A stretch of DNA of 64,000 nt from Winogradskyella epiphytica. GTDB lineage: Bacteria; Bacteroidota; Bacteroidia; Flavobacteriales; Flavobacteriaceae. Shown one piece after another: positions 44,458 through 53,207 of the stretch. A program made the translations under genes and the position numbers. The notes below the pieces were generated by a model, which worked only from the letters and a program-made list of their open reading frames with translations, was not told where the DNA came from and did not search any database. The number at the start of each line of letters is the position of its first letter. Within the stretch, counting starts at the first letter, position 1. The stretch covers positions 744,001 through 808,000 of the forward strand of contig NZ_QJTD01000001.1 in the NCBI RefSeq assembly GCF_003217215.1. Direction: 5' to 3'.

Positions 44458-45513
44458 ATGTCACAATTTCATACACTCTCTATAAAATCAATTGATAAAG
44501 TAACAGATAAATCAGTTGCAATAACCTTTGATATTCCTGAAAATCTTCAAGAAAATTTCAGCTTTAAAGCCGGACAATATGTTACCTTAAAAACGACTAT
44601 TAATGGCGAAGAAATCCGTAGAGATTATTCTATCTGTGCTTCAAAAAGCAGTGGCAATGTCACGGTAGCTGTAAAATCTGTTGAAGGTGGAACCTTTTCA
44701 CTTTACGCGAATAACGGCTTAAAAGCTGGCGACACTTTAGAAGTAGCCGAGCCAAATGGTCGATTTACATTTGAAGCTAATGAAGCTAAAACCAGAACTA
44801 TTGCTGCTTTTACTGCCGGAAGTGGAATTACGCCAATTCTGAGTATTGCTAAAACACTTTTAGAGGATGAGCCCTTCAGTAATTTCATTTTAGTGTACGG
44901 AAATAAAACTTTGGAAGATGCTATGTTTATGAAAGACATCCTTCAACTTAAAGAACAATATGATAATCGTTTCCATGCACATTTCATTTACAGTCAATCT
45001 CATGAGACCGATGCGCTTTTTGGTCGAATTGAGAAAAGCACGGTAAACCTCATCGTTAAAAACAGATACAAGGACGTTACTATAGAAAACTTCTACCTCT
45101 GTGGACCTGCAGAAATGATTCACACCGTTAAAGACGTATTAGTTGAAAATGGTGTAAAGGAGAAAGCAATTTCATTCGAATTGTTCACGGCTCCTGAAAC
45201 GGATGACGTGCCTGCAGGCGAATTACCGACAGGTCAGACAAAAATTAAAGTTTTAGTTGACGACGAAGAATTTGAATTCAACATGTCTCAAGAACAAAGT
45301 ATTCTTGAAGCGGCTTTAAAACAAGATATTGATGCGCCTTATTCTTGTCAAGGTGGCATATGCAGTAGCTGTATTGCAAGGCTTACTGAAGGTGAAGCTA
45401 AAATGCGTCAAAACAATATTTTAACGGATAGCGAAGTTGCTGAAGGGTTGATATTGACTTGCCAAGCGCATCCTACTTCTGCGAATGTTGTTGTAGATTA
45501 TGATGACGTATAA
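44458..45513 (+). CDS. Ferredoxin-NADP reductase-like flavoprotein with 2Fe-2S domain (PaaE type)
   Basis: 351 residues that carry electrons from NAD(P)H through FAD to a 2Fe-2S centre. The FAD domain (about 1-105) has RDYSICAS. The NAD(P) domain (about 110-230) has AFTAGSGITPILSI and YLCGPAEMI. The plant-type ferredoxin domain (about 260-351) holds Cys297, Cys302, Cys305 and Cys335. The layout matches PaaE, the reductase of phenylacetyl-CoA epoxidase, but no paaABCD genes are near. The electron acceptor is therefore unknown. Monocistronic with its own promoter and terminator. Confidence 0.93.
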   Translation: MSQFHTLSIKSIDKVTDKSVAITFDIPENLQENFSFKAGQYVTLKTTINGEEIRRDYSICASKSSGNVTVAVKSVEGGTFSLYANNGLKAGDTLEVAEPNGRFTFEANEAKTRTIAAFTAGSGITPILSIAKTLLEDEPFSNFILVYGNKTLEDAMFMKDILQLKEQYDNRFHAHFIYSQSHETDALFGRIEKSTVNLIVKNRYKDVTIENFYLCGPAEMIHTVKDVLVENGVKEKAISFELFTAPETDDVPAGELPTGQTKIKVLVDDEEFEFNMSQEQSILEAALKQDIDAPYSCQGGICSSCIARLTEGEAKMRQNNILTDSEVAEGLILTCQAHPTSANVVVDYDDV

Positions 45514-45547
45514 AAGATCTAAATCTCTTTTATTTTAGACGATAAAC

Positions 45548-45590
45548 AAAAAGACCTTTTGAGATTTTCATACTCGAAAGGTCTTTTTTA
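45548..45590 (+). terminator. Intrinsic terminator after the reductase gene
   Basis: AAAAGACCTTT pairs with AAAGGTCTTTT, inner bases GAG and CTC also pair, and a T run follows. Confidence 0.85.
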
Positions 45591-45609
45591 TTGAAATCTT
45601 CGCATTGAG

Positions 45610-46629
45610 CTAAATAACAGACTTAATTTTAAAAACAATATCCTCAACTGAAACACTTCCTGAAGCATTCTCATAACCCTCAGGAAATTTGTTCCCGTAA
45701 ATTGAAGTGGGTATTAAAGGAAACTTTTCTCTATCTGCGACAAGTGCATAATCCTTTGGTTGATTAAAAGGTGCAAACCCAGCAAAAGGATGTGTTACGC
45801 CCCAAATCGTTATTACTTTTTTGCCAAACATAGCTGCCAAATGTGCATTTCCAGAATCCATGGAAAGCATGACATCTAAATTGGAAATAAGTACTAATTC
45901 TTCTTCTAAATTCAATTTTCCAGCAACCGACTGAACATTGCTGTAGGTCGCTTCCATCTTATTTAAAACTTCTACTTCCTTGGCACCACCTCCAAATAAA
46001 ACCACGTTAAACGTCTGGGAAAGCTTAGAAACAACCTCTTTCATTTGGGTTAATGGATACATTTTGCTTTCGTGCGCCGCAAAAGGTGCAATTCCAATGG
46101 TTTTGAGTTCCTTATTGGATATGTATGATTTTAGTTTTTCTGATAATGGCTTCGGGTTTGGAAACCTAGGTTCTGATAAGTTTACGGGATATCCTAAATC
46201 CTTAAAAACCTCAGCATAACGTTGATGTGTGGTTTTTAGTTGTTGGAATGATTGTCCGGTGATAAGTGCTTTTTTTTCAGCTCTGCCTTTATCTAATTGT
46301 GCTACTTCTTTTCCTATTAAAAAGAACTTTAAAATCTTAGTTCGGAGTACGTTGTGCACATCTGCAACGGCATCAAACTGTAATCCTCTAAGTTCTTTAG
46401 ATAATTTAAAAAGCCCTAAACCCCCTTTGTGTTTTCCTTTTAAATCGGCTTCATAAACAGATACATTTTTTAAATCCTGAAAGAATGGTTTAAAAAAGGC
46501 TCTTGTAACAACCGTAATTTTTAATTCAGGATATTGAGAGGTCAGAGCTCGCAATACAGGAACAGTCATAGCGACGTCTCCCATTGCAGAAAACCTAAAA
46601 ACTATTATGTGTTTTGGTTTGTTGGCCAT
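45610..46629 (-). CDS. Glycosyltransferase family 9 (heptosyltransferase-like)
   Basis: 339 residues with two Rossmann-type halves. The N-terminus FRFSAMGDVAMTVPVLRAL and the C-terminal SMDSGNAHLAAMFGKKVITIWG are the GT9 signatures. GT9 enzymes such as WaaC/WaaF add heptose or a related sugar from an ADP-sugar to the lipopolysaccharide core on the cytoplasmic side. Here the sugar is unknown because Bacteroidota cores often differ. DUF4254 lies upstream on the same strand, a pairing usual in this family. Confidence 0.92.
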   Translation of the reverse strand: MANKPKHIIVFRFSAMGDVAMTVPVLRALTSQYPELKITVVTRAFFKPFFQDLKNVSVYEADLKGKHKGGLGLFKLSKELRGLQFDAVADVHNVLRTKILKFFLIGKEVAQLDKGRAEKKALITGQSFQQLKTTHQRYAEVFKDLGYPVNLSEPRFPNPKPLSEKLKSYISNKELKTIGIAPFAAHESKMYPLTQMKEVVSKLSQTFNVVLFGGGAKEVEVLNKMEATYSNVQSVAGKLNLEEELVLISNLDVMLSMDSGNAHLAAMFGKKVITIWGVTHPFAGFAPFNQPKDYALVADREKFPLIPTSIYGNKFPEGYENASGSVSVEDIVFKIKSVI

Positions 46630-46655
46630 TAATTTAAATTGTCAATTTGAATTAA

Positions 46656-46693
46656 TCTCACCTGAAATTCATCGCTTTGCTCAGAATGACATT
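46656..46693 (-). repeat. Dispersed intergenic repeat, copy C
   Basis: Read on the minus strand it starts AATGTCATTCTGAGCAAAGC and continues GATGAATTTC. The first 16 bases match copies A and B at most positions. It lies in the gap between DUF4254 and the GT9 gene. Confidence 0.55.
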
Positions 46694-46723
46694 GGATTTA
46701 AATTCGAAATGTGATTCAAAAAT

Positions 46724-46759
46724 AAACGTTGTTGATGTTTCCACCAACAACGTTTTTGA
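46724..46759 (-). terminator. Terminator after the DUF4254 gene
   Basis: AAACGTTGTTG and CAACAACGTTT form a perfect 11-bp stem, with T-rich sequence on both sides. It would stop the leftward message of DUF4254 before the GT9 gene. Confidence 0.75.
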
Positions 46760-46813
46760 TTTTATATTTAAAGAACCTCAATAACTTAAATGAGCTTCCT
46801 GCCTGCGAATTTA

Positions 46814-47422
46814 TTATTTCTGTCCTCTAAGAACAGGGTTTAATTCGTTGTCATTGTACATTTTCATCTGCTTGTACACTTTCATGTACTTATCGCCATT
46901 TGCGATATCGTTTAGCAAATCGTCAATGGCTGTACTTAAATCTACACGTTGCTCTAATAAAACGTCTAATTTCTTTTGGCAAGCAGCCTTATGAGCCTCA
47001 CTTGCATCTTCTCTTACAGTTTCAAGATGCATATGATATATTTTTAATGCTAAAATTGAAAGTCTATCAATGGCCCAAGCTGGACTTTCAGAATTGATTT
47101 TTGCATTTGGTTTTACCGTTACGTCTTTGTATTTATCTAAGAAATAACTGTCTATAAATTCTACCGTATCCGTTCTGTCTTGGTTTGAAGCATCAATCTT
47201 ACGTTTCAATTTTAAAGCCGCTACAGGATCGATATTTGGATCTCTAATGATATCCTCATAAGCCCACTGAACAGTATCAATCCAACATTTTCTGTACAAT
47301 AAATGTGCGATAAGATCTTGGTCTTTATTGTACTTATTTGAGAATGGTTGATCTACTGTATTTAAAACTTTATAGGTCTTAATAACGTCTTGAAATATTG
47401 CGTTTGCTTTTTCTGAAAACAT
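46814..47422 (-). CDS. DUF4254 domain protein
   Basis: 202 residues, mostly helical, matching DUF4254 across its full length (LLYRKCWIDTVQWAYEDIIRDP is the conserved core). No catalytic motif is recognisable and the role is unknown. Genes of this family typically neighbour GT9 glycosyltransferases, as here. A terminator and repeat copy C separate the two. A -7 element TATATTTG lies 23 bases upstream, divergent from upp. Confidence 0.88.
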   Translation of the reverse strand: MFSEKANAIFQDVIKTYKVLNTVDQPFSNKYNKDQDLIAHLLYRKCWIDTVQWAYEDIIRDPNIDPVAALKLKRKIDASNQDRTDTVEFIDSYFLDKYKDVTVKPNAKINSESPAWAIDRLSILALKIYHMHLETVREDASEAHKAACQKKLDVLLEQRVDLSTAIDDLLNDIANGDKYMKVYKQMKMYNDNELNPVLRGQK

Positions 47423-47444
47423 AATGAATGTGATTTATAATATG

Positions 47445-47452
47445 CAAATATA
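47445..47452 (-). promoter_or_regulatory. -7 element before the DUF4254 gene
   Basis: TATATTTG on the minus strand fits TAnnTTTG, 23 bases before the start. Confidence 0.45.
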
Positions 47453-47494
47453 GTTGGAATTATTAACTTTAGCGACTGAACCAATTTCCATTAT

Positions 47495-48154
47495 ATGCAA
47501 ATCAATAACCTATCTGAGACGCCTTCAATTTTAAATACCTATATGTCTGAACTTAGAGATAAGGACATTCAAAAAGACAGTATGCGCTTTCGAAGAAACA
47601 TTGAGCGTATCGGTGAAATTATTGGATATGAACTCAGTAAATCCCTTCATTTCGAACCTCACACGATTGAAACACCTTTAGGTTCTTCGGACACTGTTCT
47701 ACATAAAAGTGACATCGTATTATGTTCGATTTTAAGAGCTGGAGTTCCACTTCATAATGGCTTATTAAATTATTTCGATGGTGCTGAAAACGCCTTTATT
47801 TCTGCCTACAGACAACATCAGAAAAATCCAGAAAGTTTTGAAATTATAGTGGAGTATTTAGCCTGTCCAAGTTTAGAGGGCAAGACTCTAATTTTAGCTG
47901 ACCCTATGTTGGCCACAGGACAATCTATGGTGGCCACTTTTGACGCTTTAAAACCGTTTGGAAAGCCAAAAGACATTCATATTGTTAGTGTTATTGGAGC
48001 TCAACAAGGTGTCGATTTTATCTCGAACGCATTTGATGAGGACACCAAACTTTGGATTGCAGCTATAGATAAAAACTTGAATGAGAAAGGCTATATAATT
48101 CCTGGATTAGGCGATGCTGGAGACCTTGCATTTGGTAATAAATTACAGCAATAA
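47495..48154 (+). CDS. upp: Uracil phosphoribosyltransferase
   Basis: Salvages uracil with PRPP to give UMP. The PRPP-binding loop reads LILADPMLATGQSMVATFDAL (about residues 127-147), and the uracil-binding end has GYIIPGLGDAGDLAFGNK. The flexible loop residues RAGVPLHNG around residue 87 are also standard. 219 residues is normal for the Bacteroidota form. Its stop overlaps that of the convergent DUF6427 gene by 12 bases. Confidence 0.97.
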   Translation: MQINNLSETPSILNTYMSELRDKDIQKDSMRFRRNIERIGEIIGYELSKSLHFEPHTIETPLGSSDTVLHKSDIVLCSILRAGVPLHNGLLNYFDGAENAFISAYRQHQKNPESFEIIVEYLACPSLEGKTLILADPMLATGQSMVATFDALKPFGKPKDIHIVSVIGAQQGVDFISNAFDEDTKLWIAAIDKNLNEKGYIIPGLGDAGDLAFGNKLQQ

Positions 48155-49060
48155 ACCGATAATTGGCGTTATAATTAAAAGGGCAACAAAGCCTTCTTTG
48201 AACCATCGTTCTGAACTTATCTCGATATAATTTGCCATAATTATTGAAAATGGAGCGAACACAAATAGATACTCACTTCCGTTCTTTACTGGTGCAATAA
48301 TCGCGATTAGGATGGCTATGATTGAAGCCCATGCCATTAGAAAATAAGAGGGTTTTAATCTTTTATTTTTTTCAGGAATACTTTTAAAATAATAGATAAG
48401 CGTCCATATAAATGCGCTAAACAAGACGGTAAACTTTAAAATACTTTCCTTATTATTATAAGCCGTATAATCTAAACTCGCGAATCGTTGAAAATCTGTA
48501 GGTCTTAGATATGTATCGTAGACTAAAACGTTATATGTTAGCAATAGAATAGCCACAGTAGCAACGCCAACGAAAGGAATTAGAACATTTTTAAAATCGT
48601 TTTGAGAATAATAAATTAAGGCTACAAGTACCAATGCAAAAAACAAGATAGACCAGAAAAAGAATAAAGTAGCTAAGGCTATCCAAAAGGCAGCATCAAA
48701 TAGTTTTTTCTTAATGTTTAATTTAGAATGAAGGCTTACTAACCGTCTTAAAGCGAAAACAATAAATAAATTGGATAGCAATAAATCCGAATACTTCATT
48801 ACTTCTGGAAACATTCCAAAAAGTAAACCGAAGGTCATGATCGCGTAACTGTTTCCCTGTGTGATATTGTTTTTTGAAACTATAAAGTCTAATAGAAAGA
48901 CCAAGAAAAGAGCAACAAACCACCTAAATAGCGTTGATAACGAGGTGTTAACGTCTGAAAAAAGAAAAGAATAATTGGCTAGAATAAAAAGCAAAGAGAC
49001 ATAAACGACGACTATCACGAAGTTTATAGGTTTAGATTTACTAAAAATGCTTGTTATCAT
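48143..49060 (-). CDS. DUF6427 family membrane protein
   Basis: 305 residues with about nine membrane helices and little else. The N-terminus ITSIFSKSKPINFVIVVVYV is the hallmark of DUF6427, a family of Flavobacteriia. It resembles multi-spanning glycosyltransferase-C type or polymerase proteins in general build, but no catalytic residue can be pointed out. It converges on upp with overlapping ends and is divergent from the small DUF6341 gene. Confidence 0.85.
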   Translation of the reverse strand: MITSIFSKSKPINFVIVVVYVSLLFILANYSFLFSDVNTSLSTLFRWFVALFLVFLLDFIVSKNNITQGNSYAIMTFGLLFGMFPEVMKYSDLLLSNLFIVFALRRLVSLHSKLNIKKKLFDAAFWIALATLFFFWSILFFALVLVALIYYSQNDFKNVLIPFVGVATVAILLLTYNVLVYDTYLRPTDFQRFASLDYTAYNNKESILKFTVLFSAFIWTLIYYFKSIPEKNKRLKPSYFLMAWASIIAILIAIIAPVKNGSEYLFVFAPFSIIMANYIEISSERWFKEGFVALLIITPIIGLLL

Positions 49061-49080
49061 TAACTCTTTTTGTATTTTTG
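49051..49080 (+). promoter_or_regulatory. Promoter of the DUF6341 gene
   Basis: TTG (49051-49053), exactly 19 bases, then TATTTTTG (49073-49080), 53 bases before the start. The TTG lies inside the first codons of the divergent DUF6427 gene. Confidence 0.6.
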
Positions 49081-49133
49081 CTACTCGATTTCAATTCTAC
49101 TTCAAATTAGAATTGGTGTAAATTTATAAAGTT

Positions 49134-49361
49134 ATGAAAGATTTCTTTTACGGAATAGAAGATTTATTTAGAGCGTTAATGTTAAACCCACTTGATTCGC
49201 TTAGAGCTTTAGAATTAGAGAGCTGGTTTGCCGCTAATATTTTCAATTGGGTTTTAATGATAATTGGCGCTGTAGCGTTTGTATACTGGATGCTTCAATT
49301 GAAAAAATTCAACGATAATAACGAAGAAGATAAAAGCATCTCTTCACATTCTTATCTATAA
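49134..49361 (+). CDS. DUF6341 family small membrane protein
   Basis: 75 residues. An amphipathic N-terminal stretch (KDFFYGIEDLFRALMLNPLD) precedes one membrane helix (about 35-53, IFNWVLMIIGAVAFVYWML) and a polar acidic tail. This matches DUF6341, a short Flavobacteriia family found next to DUF6427, upp and purD. No function is known. It has the best-matching promoter in the window, so it is likely well expressed. Confidence 0.85.
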   Translation: MKDFFYGIEDLFRALMLNPLDSLRALELESWFAANIFNWVLMIIGAVAFVYWMLQLKKFNDNNEEDKSISSHSYL

Positions 49362-49374
49362 AAAATTTATTGGT

Positions 49375-50646
49375 TTATAAATCGAAACCAATATCCTTAC
49401 GATAATACATCTTATCAAAGTTTAGTTTTTCTATACTTTGGTAAGATTTTTTTATGGCCTCATTATAGGTGTTTCCATAGCTGGTAATCGCCATAACTCG
49501 ACCTCCAGAGGTCACAACTTTACCATCTTGCAGCTTCGCTCCTGCATGAAATACTATAGAATCTGAAATTTTTTCGATTCCTGTTATTTCTTTTCCTTTT
49601 TCGTAAGCTTCAGGATATCCACCAGATACCAACATGACTGTTGTCGCAGCACGCTCATCAATTTCAATAGAAATTTCGTTTAAAGTTTGATTACCCATCG
49701 CTTCGAAAATAGAAACCAAATCGGTTTTTAGTCTAGGTAAAACAACTTCTGTTTCAGGATCACCCATTCTCACGTTGTATTCAATCACTTTTGGATCGTC
49801 ACCAACTTTTATTAAGCCAATAAATATAAATCCTACATAAGGTAAATTATCCTTCTTTAAACCTTCAACAGTAGGCTTTACAACTCGATTCTCTATTTTT
49901 TCTAAAAATTCCTTTGTTGCAAATGGTACAGGAGACACAGCTCCCATTCCACCTGTATTTAAACCAGTATCACCTTCACCAATTCGTTTGTAGTCTTTTG
50001 CTGTTGGTAAAACTTTATAGTTTTTACCATCCGTAAGAACAAAACAACTTAGCTCAATACCGTCTAAGAATTCTTCAATAACCACTTTAGTACTTGCCTC
50101 TCCGAATTTAGCATCAACTAGCATACTTTTCAATTCGGTTTTAGCCTCTTGTAGATCATTAAGAATTAAAACACCTTTTCCAGCGGCTAGGCCATCGGCT
50201 TTTAAAACATAAGGCGGATTAAGAGATTCGAGGAACTTATAGCCATCTTCTACATTATCTTTAGTAAAGCTCTCGTAAGCTGCTGTTGGAATGTGATGAC
50301 GCATCATAAATTCTTTAGCAAACTCCTTAGATCCTTCAAGTTCTGCCGCTGCTTTTTGAGGGCCAATGACGGAAACATTCTTCAAAGCATCGTCTTGTAA
50401 AAAGAAATCATGAATTCCTTGTACTAATGGATCTTCAGGACCAACAACTACAATATCGATATTGTGAGCCAAAACTGCCGATTTGATAGCGTCAAAATCA
50501 GTTACAGCTATATTTAAATTGGTTGCAATAGCTTCAGTTCCTGAGTTTCCTGGAGCCACATAAAGTGCCTCACAACGGTCGCTTTGAGCTATTTTCCAAG
50601 CAAATGTATGTTCTCTCCCTCCTGAGCCTAGTACTAAAATATTCAT
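49375..50646 (-). CDS. purD: Phosphoribosylamine-glycine ligase
   Basis: Second step of purine synthesis: ATP-dependent joining of glycine to phosphoribosylamine. The start is set at the ATG at 50646 (MNILVLGSGGREH), seven codons inside the longest frame, because the family begins there. The ATP-grasp region has PPYVLKADGLAAGKGVLI and the metal-binding end EYNVRMGDPETEVVLPRL. About 423 residues is normal. A promoter of the expected type lies 19 bases upstream. Confidence 0.97.
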   Translation of the reverse strand: MNILVLGSGGREHTFAWKIAQSDRCEALYVAPGNSGTEAIATNLNIAVTDFDAIKSAVLAHNIDIVVVGPEDPLVQGIHDFFLQDDALKNVSVIGPQKAAAELEGSKEFAKEFMMRHHIPTAAYESFTKDNVEDGYKFLESLNPPYVLKADGLAAGKGVLILNDLQEAKTELKSMLVDAKFGEASTKVVIEEFLDGIELSCFVLTDGKNYKVLPTAKDYKRIGEGDTGLNTGGMGAVSPVPFATKEFLEKIENRVVKPTVEGLKKDNLPYVGFIFIGLIKVGDDPKVIEYNVRMGDPETEVVLPRLKTDLVSIFEAMGNQTLNEISIEIDERAATTVMLVSGGYPEAYEKGKEITGIEKISDSIVFHAGAKLQDGKVVTSGGRVMAITSYGNTYNEAIKKSYQSIEKLNFDKMYYRKDIGFDL

Positions 50647-50664
50647 GGTTAAAATTTGTTTGCC

Positions 50665-50696
50665 CAAAAATAATTGGTTTTAAGTTGAAAAAACAA
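50665..50696 (-). promoter_or_regulatory. Promoter of purD
   Basis: On the minus strand TTG (50696-50694), 21 bases, then TATTTTTG (50672-50665). Confidence 0.5.
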
Positions 50697-50728
50697 TTAT
50701 TTTACAGAAACCTTAAAGGTAAAACTAC

Positions 50729-52039
50729 TTGCAACTATTTAATCTTTCACTGAAATTAAACGGCTTTGATATTAACAGAGCGAAATCGGCTTTATCTGCC
50801 ATTCAATCTAAAAACGATTCTGAGTTTGAATCTTATGTTGGCCAACAAAAAAATGCAATAATTACTTATCATTTAAAGCATAATCCGTTTTATAAAAGCC
50901 TAGGAACATCCATAAACCTCAACGATTGGAATTCGGTTCCCATAATGACTAAAAATCATTTACAACAGCCGTTAGAACAGAGGCTGAGTGCGGGATACAC
51001 TTCAAAAAATGTCTATGTAAACAAAACCTCTGGTAGTTCTGGCGATCCTTTCATTTTCGCAAAAGACAAATGGTGTCACGCCATGACTTGGGCACAAATT
51101 ATGGATCGATTTTCTTGGTATGGTATTGATTTTAATAGTTCAAAACAAGCTCGATTCTATGGAATTCCATTGGATAAGAAAGGGTATTATAAAGAACGTT
51201 TGAAAGATTACTTTAGTAACCGTTTTCGATTTTCAGTATTTGATCTAAGCGATGAGTCTTTAGAAAAAGCCTTAGCTAAATTTAAGACTTCAAAATTTGA
51301 CTATATCAATGGGTATACAAGCTCTATCGTTCAGTTCGCAAAATATTTGAAGAGTCACAACCTTAAGCTAAAATCTATCTGTCCAAGTTTAAAAGCTTGC
51401 ATTGTAACTTCAGAAATGTTGTTTGATGACGATAAGCTTTTGATGGAGAATCAATTTGGAGTACCTGTTATTAACGAGTATGGTGCTTCAGAATTAGATC
51501 TCATTGCCTTTCAAAATATAAATGATGAATGGCAAGTTAATAGTGATACCCTTTATGTAGAAATTCTTGATGAACACAACAATGTTCTGCCTTATGGTAA
51601 AGAAGGCCGAATCGTAATTACCTCACTATACAATAAAGCACATCCCTTTATCCGCTATGATATTGGAGATATTGGTATTTTATCGGAAGAAAGCAGTATT
51701 AAAAAACCAATTCTTAAAAAATTGATTGGTCGATCTAATGATATTATTGTTTTACCCAGTGGAAAAAAGGCGGCAGGACTTACATTTTATTATATTACCA
51801 AAAGCGTTATAGAAGACGATGGTAATGTTTCTGAATTTATAGTTGAACAGTTGAAATTAGACAGTTTCATTATTAGTTATGTCAGTAAATTTGAACTTTC
51901 TGAAACTCAAAAAGCAAAGATTAAAAATGAAGTCATCCTCTATCTCGAGCCCAATATAACCATTAACTTTAAACGCTTGGATAAACTTCAACGTGCAAAA
52001 TCTGGTAAGTTGAAACAATTCACATCTCACATAAATTAA
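50729..52039 (+). CDS. Adenylate-forming enzyme, CapK/phenylacetate-CoA ligase-like
   Basis: 436 residues of the phenylacetate-CoA ligase/CapK family, whose members activate carboxylic acids with ATP and often act in capsule or O-antigen loci. The phosphate-binding loop is NKTSGSSGDPFIFAKDK (about residues 94-110), with INEYGASELD and HPFIRYDIGDIG as the later core motifs. No ATG fits; the frame opens with TTG at 50729, directly followed by the normal family N-terminus. The adjoining GT4 gene starts 7 bases after its stop. The acyl substrate and final acceptor are unknown. Confidence 0.85.
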   Translation: MQLFNLSLKLNGFDINRAKSALSAIQSKNDSEFESYVGQQKNAIITYHLKHNPFYKSLGTSINLNDWNSVPIMTKNHLQQPLEQRLSAGYTSKNVYVNKTSGSSGDPFIFAKDKWCHAMTWAQIMDRFSWYGIDFNSSKQARFYGIPLDKKGYYKERLKDYFSNRFRFSVFDLSDESLEKALAKFKTSKFDYINGYTSSIVQFAKYLKSHNLKLKSICPSLKACIVTSEMLFDDDKLLMENQFGVPVINEYGASELDLIAFQNINDEWQVNSDTLYVEILDEHNNVLPYGKEGRIVITSLYNKAHPFIRYDIGDIGILSEESSIKKPILKKLIGRSNDIIVLPSGKKAAGLTFYYITKSVIEDDGNVSEFIVEQLKLDSFIISYVSKFELSETQKAKIKNEVILYLEPNITINFKRLDKLQRAKSGKLKQFTSHIN

Positions 52040-52046
52040 GTTATCA

Positions 52047-53207
52047 GTGAAGGAATTAATGATTATTACGAGTTATTTTCCGCCAGAAATTGGTGCGGCT
52101 TCTAATCGCATCTTTCACATGGCAGAAGGTTTAAAAAATGATTATGATATCAGTATTGTTACTCCTTTGCCTAATTATCCAACAGGAAAAATTTTTAAAG
52201 ATTATAAAGGGAAGTTCCGTTCTACAACTGAGGAAAACGGCATCAAAATTAACCGATTATGGATTTATGCCTCCGTTTCTAAGAATAAGTTTCTTCGTCT
52301 ATTCGCTATGCTTTCTTATAGCTTTAGTTTGATTTGGTTTTTTATGTGGAATAATATTCCGGATAAAGTTATCGTGCAGTCACCTCCTCTATTGGTTTCG
52401 TTTACCTGTATGTTCTTTTTAAGATCTAAAAAACGAAAACTCATATTAAACGTTAGTGATTTGTGGCCTAGTGCAGGATTGGAATTGGGTGCTTTGAAAG
52501 AAGGGTTTTCATATAAAATCTTAAAGAAACTAGAAGCTTATAACTATAATAATGCAGATCTTATTTTAGGACAAAGCAATGAGATTCTCAGTCATATAAA
52601 ATCTATTACGACAAAACCTGAGTTGTTTTTATACAGGAACTTTCCTCAAATTGAATTTCCAAAATTACGAGAAACCAGCTCTCAAAACGGCAAAATAAAA
52701 ATGGTTTATGCAGGTCTTTTAGGAATAGCACAAGGGATATTAAAACTTTGTCAAGAATTAGATTACCGTACTATTGAATTTCATATCTATGGTTCTGGCG
52801 CTGAAGAAGAGGCTATTAAAACTTTTATAAATTCCAATAAAAATTTACCAATTTATTTTCATGGACGTGTGAAAAGAGACGACTTACATCTCGCACTTTT
52901 AAAATATGATCTGACCATAATTCCGCTACTCAATAGAATTTATGGTTCTGTTCCTTCAAAAATATTTGAATACGCAAAATTAGGTTTACCTATGTTGTAT
53001 TTTGGAGGAGGTGAAGGTGAGGACGTGATCAAGACACATCAACTTGGCTGGATAGCAAAAGAAGGCGATTACAAGCACTTAAACGAGGTTTTAAGCGGTA
53101 TTCACCTTAAAGACTTAAACCATGGCTTAAAATCCTCAATTCAAGATATAGCGAAAGTGCAGTTTAATTTTGAAAAACAACTAGAAAAACTGAAACAGAC
53201 CCTTTAG
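52047..53207 (+). CDS. Glycosyltransferase family 4 (WbuB-like)
   Basis: 386 residues with the GT4 two-Rossmann build. The start of the protein reads ITSYFPPEIGAASNRI, typical of WbuB/WcaI-type enzymes. The donor site includes VYAGLLGIAQG and YGSVPSKIFEYAKLGLPML with the conserved Glu. The frame begins at GTG 52047; an ATG four codons later (52059) is equally possible. It probably adds a sugar to the growing lipid-linked glycan in the cytoplasm. Its TAG stop shares four bases with the stop of the convergent sugar transferase gene. Confidence 0.92.
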   Translation: MKELMIITSYFPPEIGAASNRIFHMAEGLKNDYDISIVTPLPNYPTGKIFKDYKGKFRSTTEENGIKINRLWIYASVSKNKFLRLFAMLSYSFSLIWFFMWNNIPDKVIVQSPPLLVSFTCMFFLRSKKRKLILNVSDLWPSAGLELGALKEGFSYKILKKLEAYNYNNADLILGQSNEILSHIKSITTKPELFLYRNFPQIEFPKLRETSSQNGKIKMVYAGLLGIAQGILKLCQELDYRTIEFHIYGSGAEEEAIKTFINSNKNLPIYFHGRVKRDDLHLALLKYDLTIIPLLNRIYGSVPSKIFEYAKLGLPMLYFGGGEGEDVIKTHQLGWIAKEGDYKHLNEVLSGIHLKDLNHGLKSSIQDIAKVQFNFEKQLEKLKQTL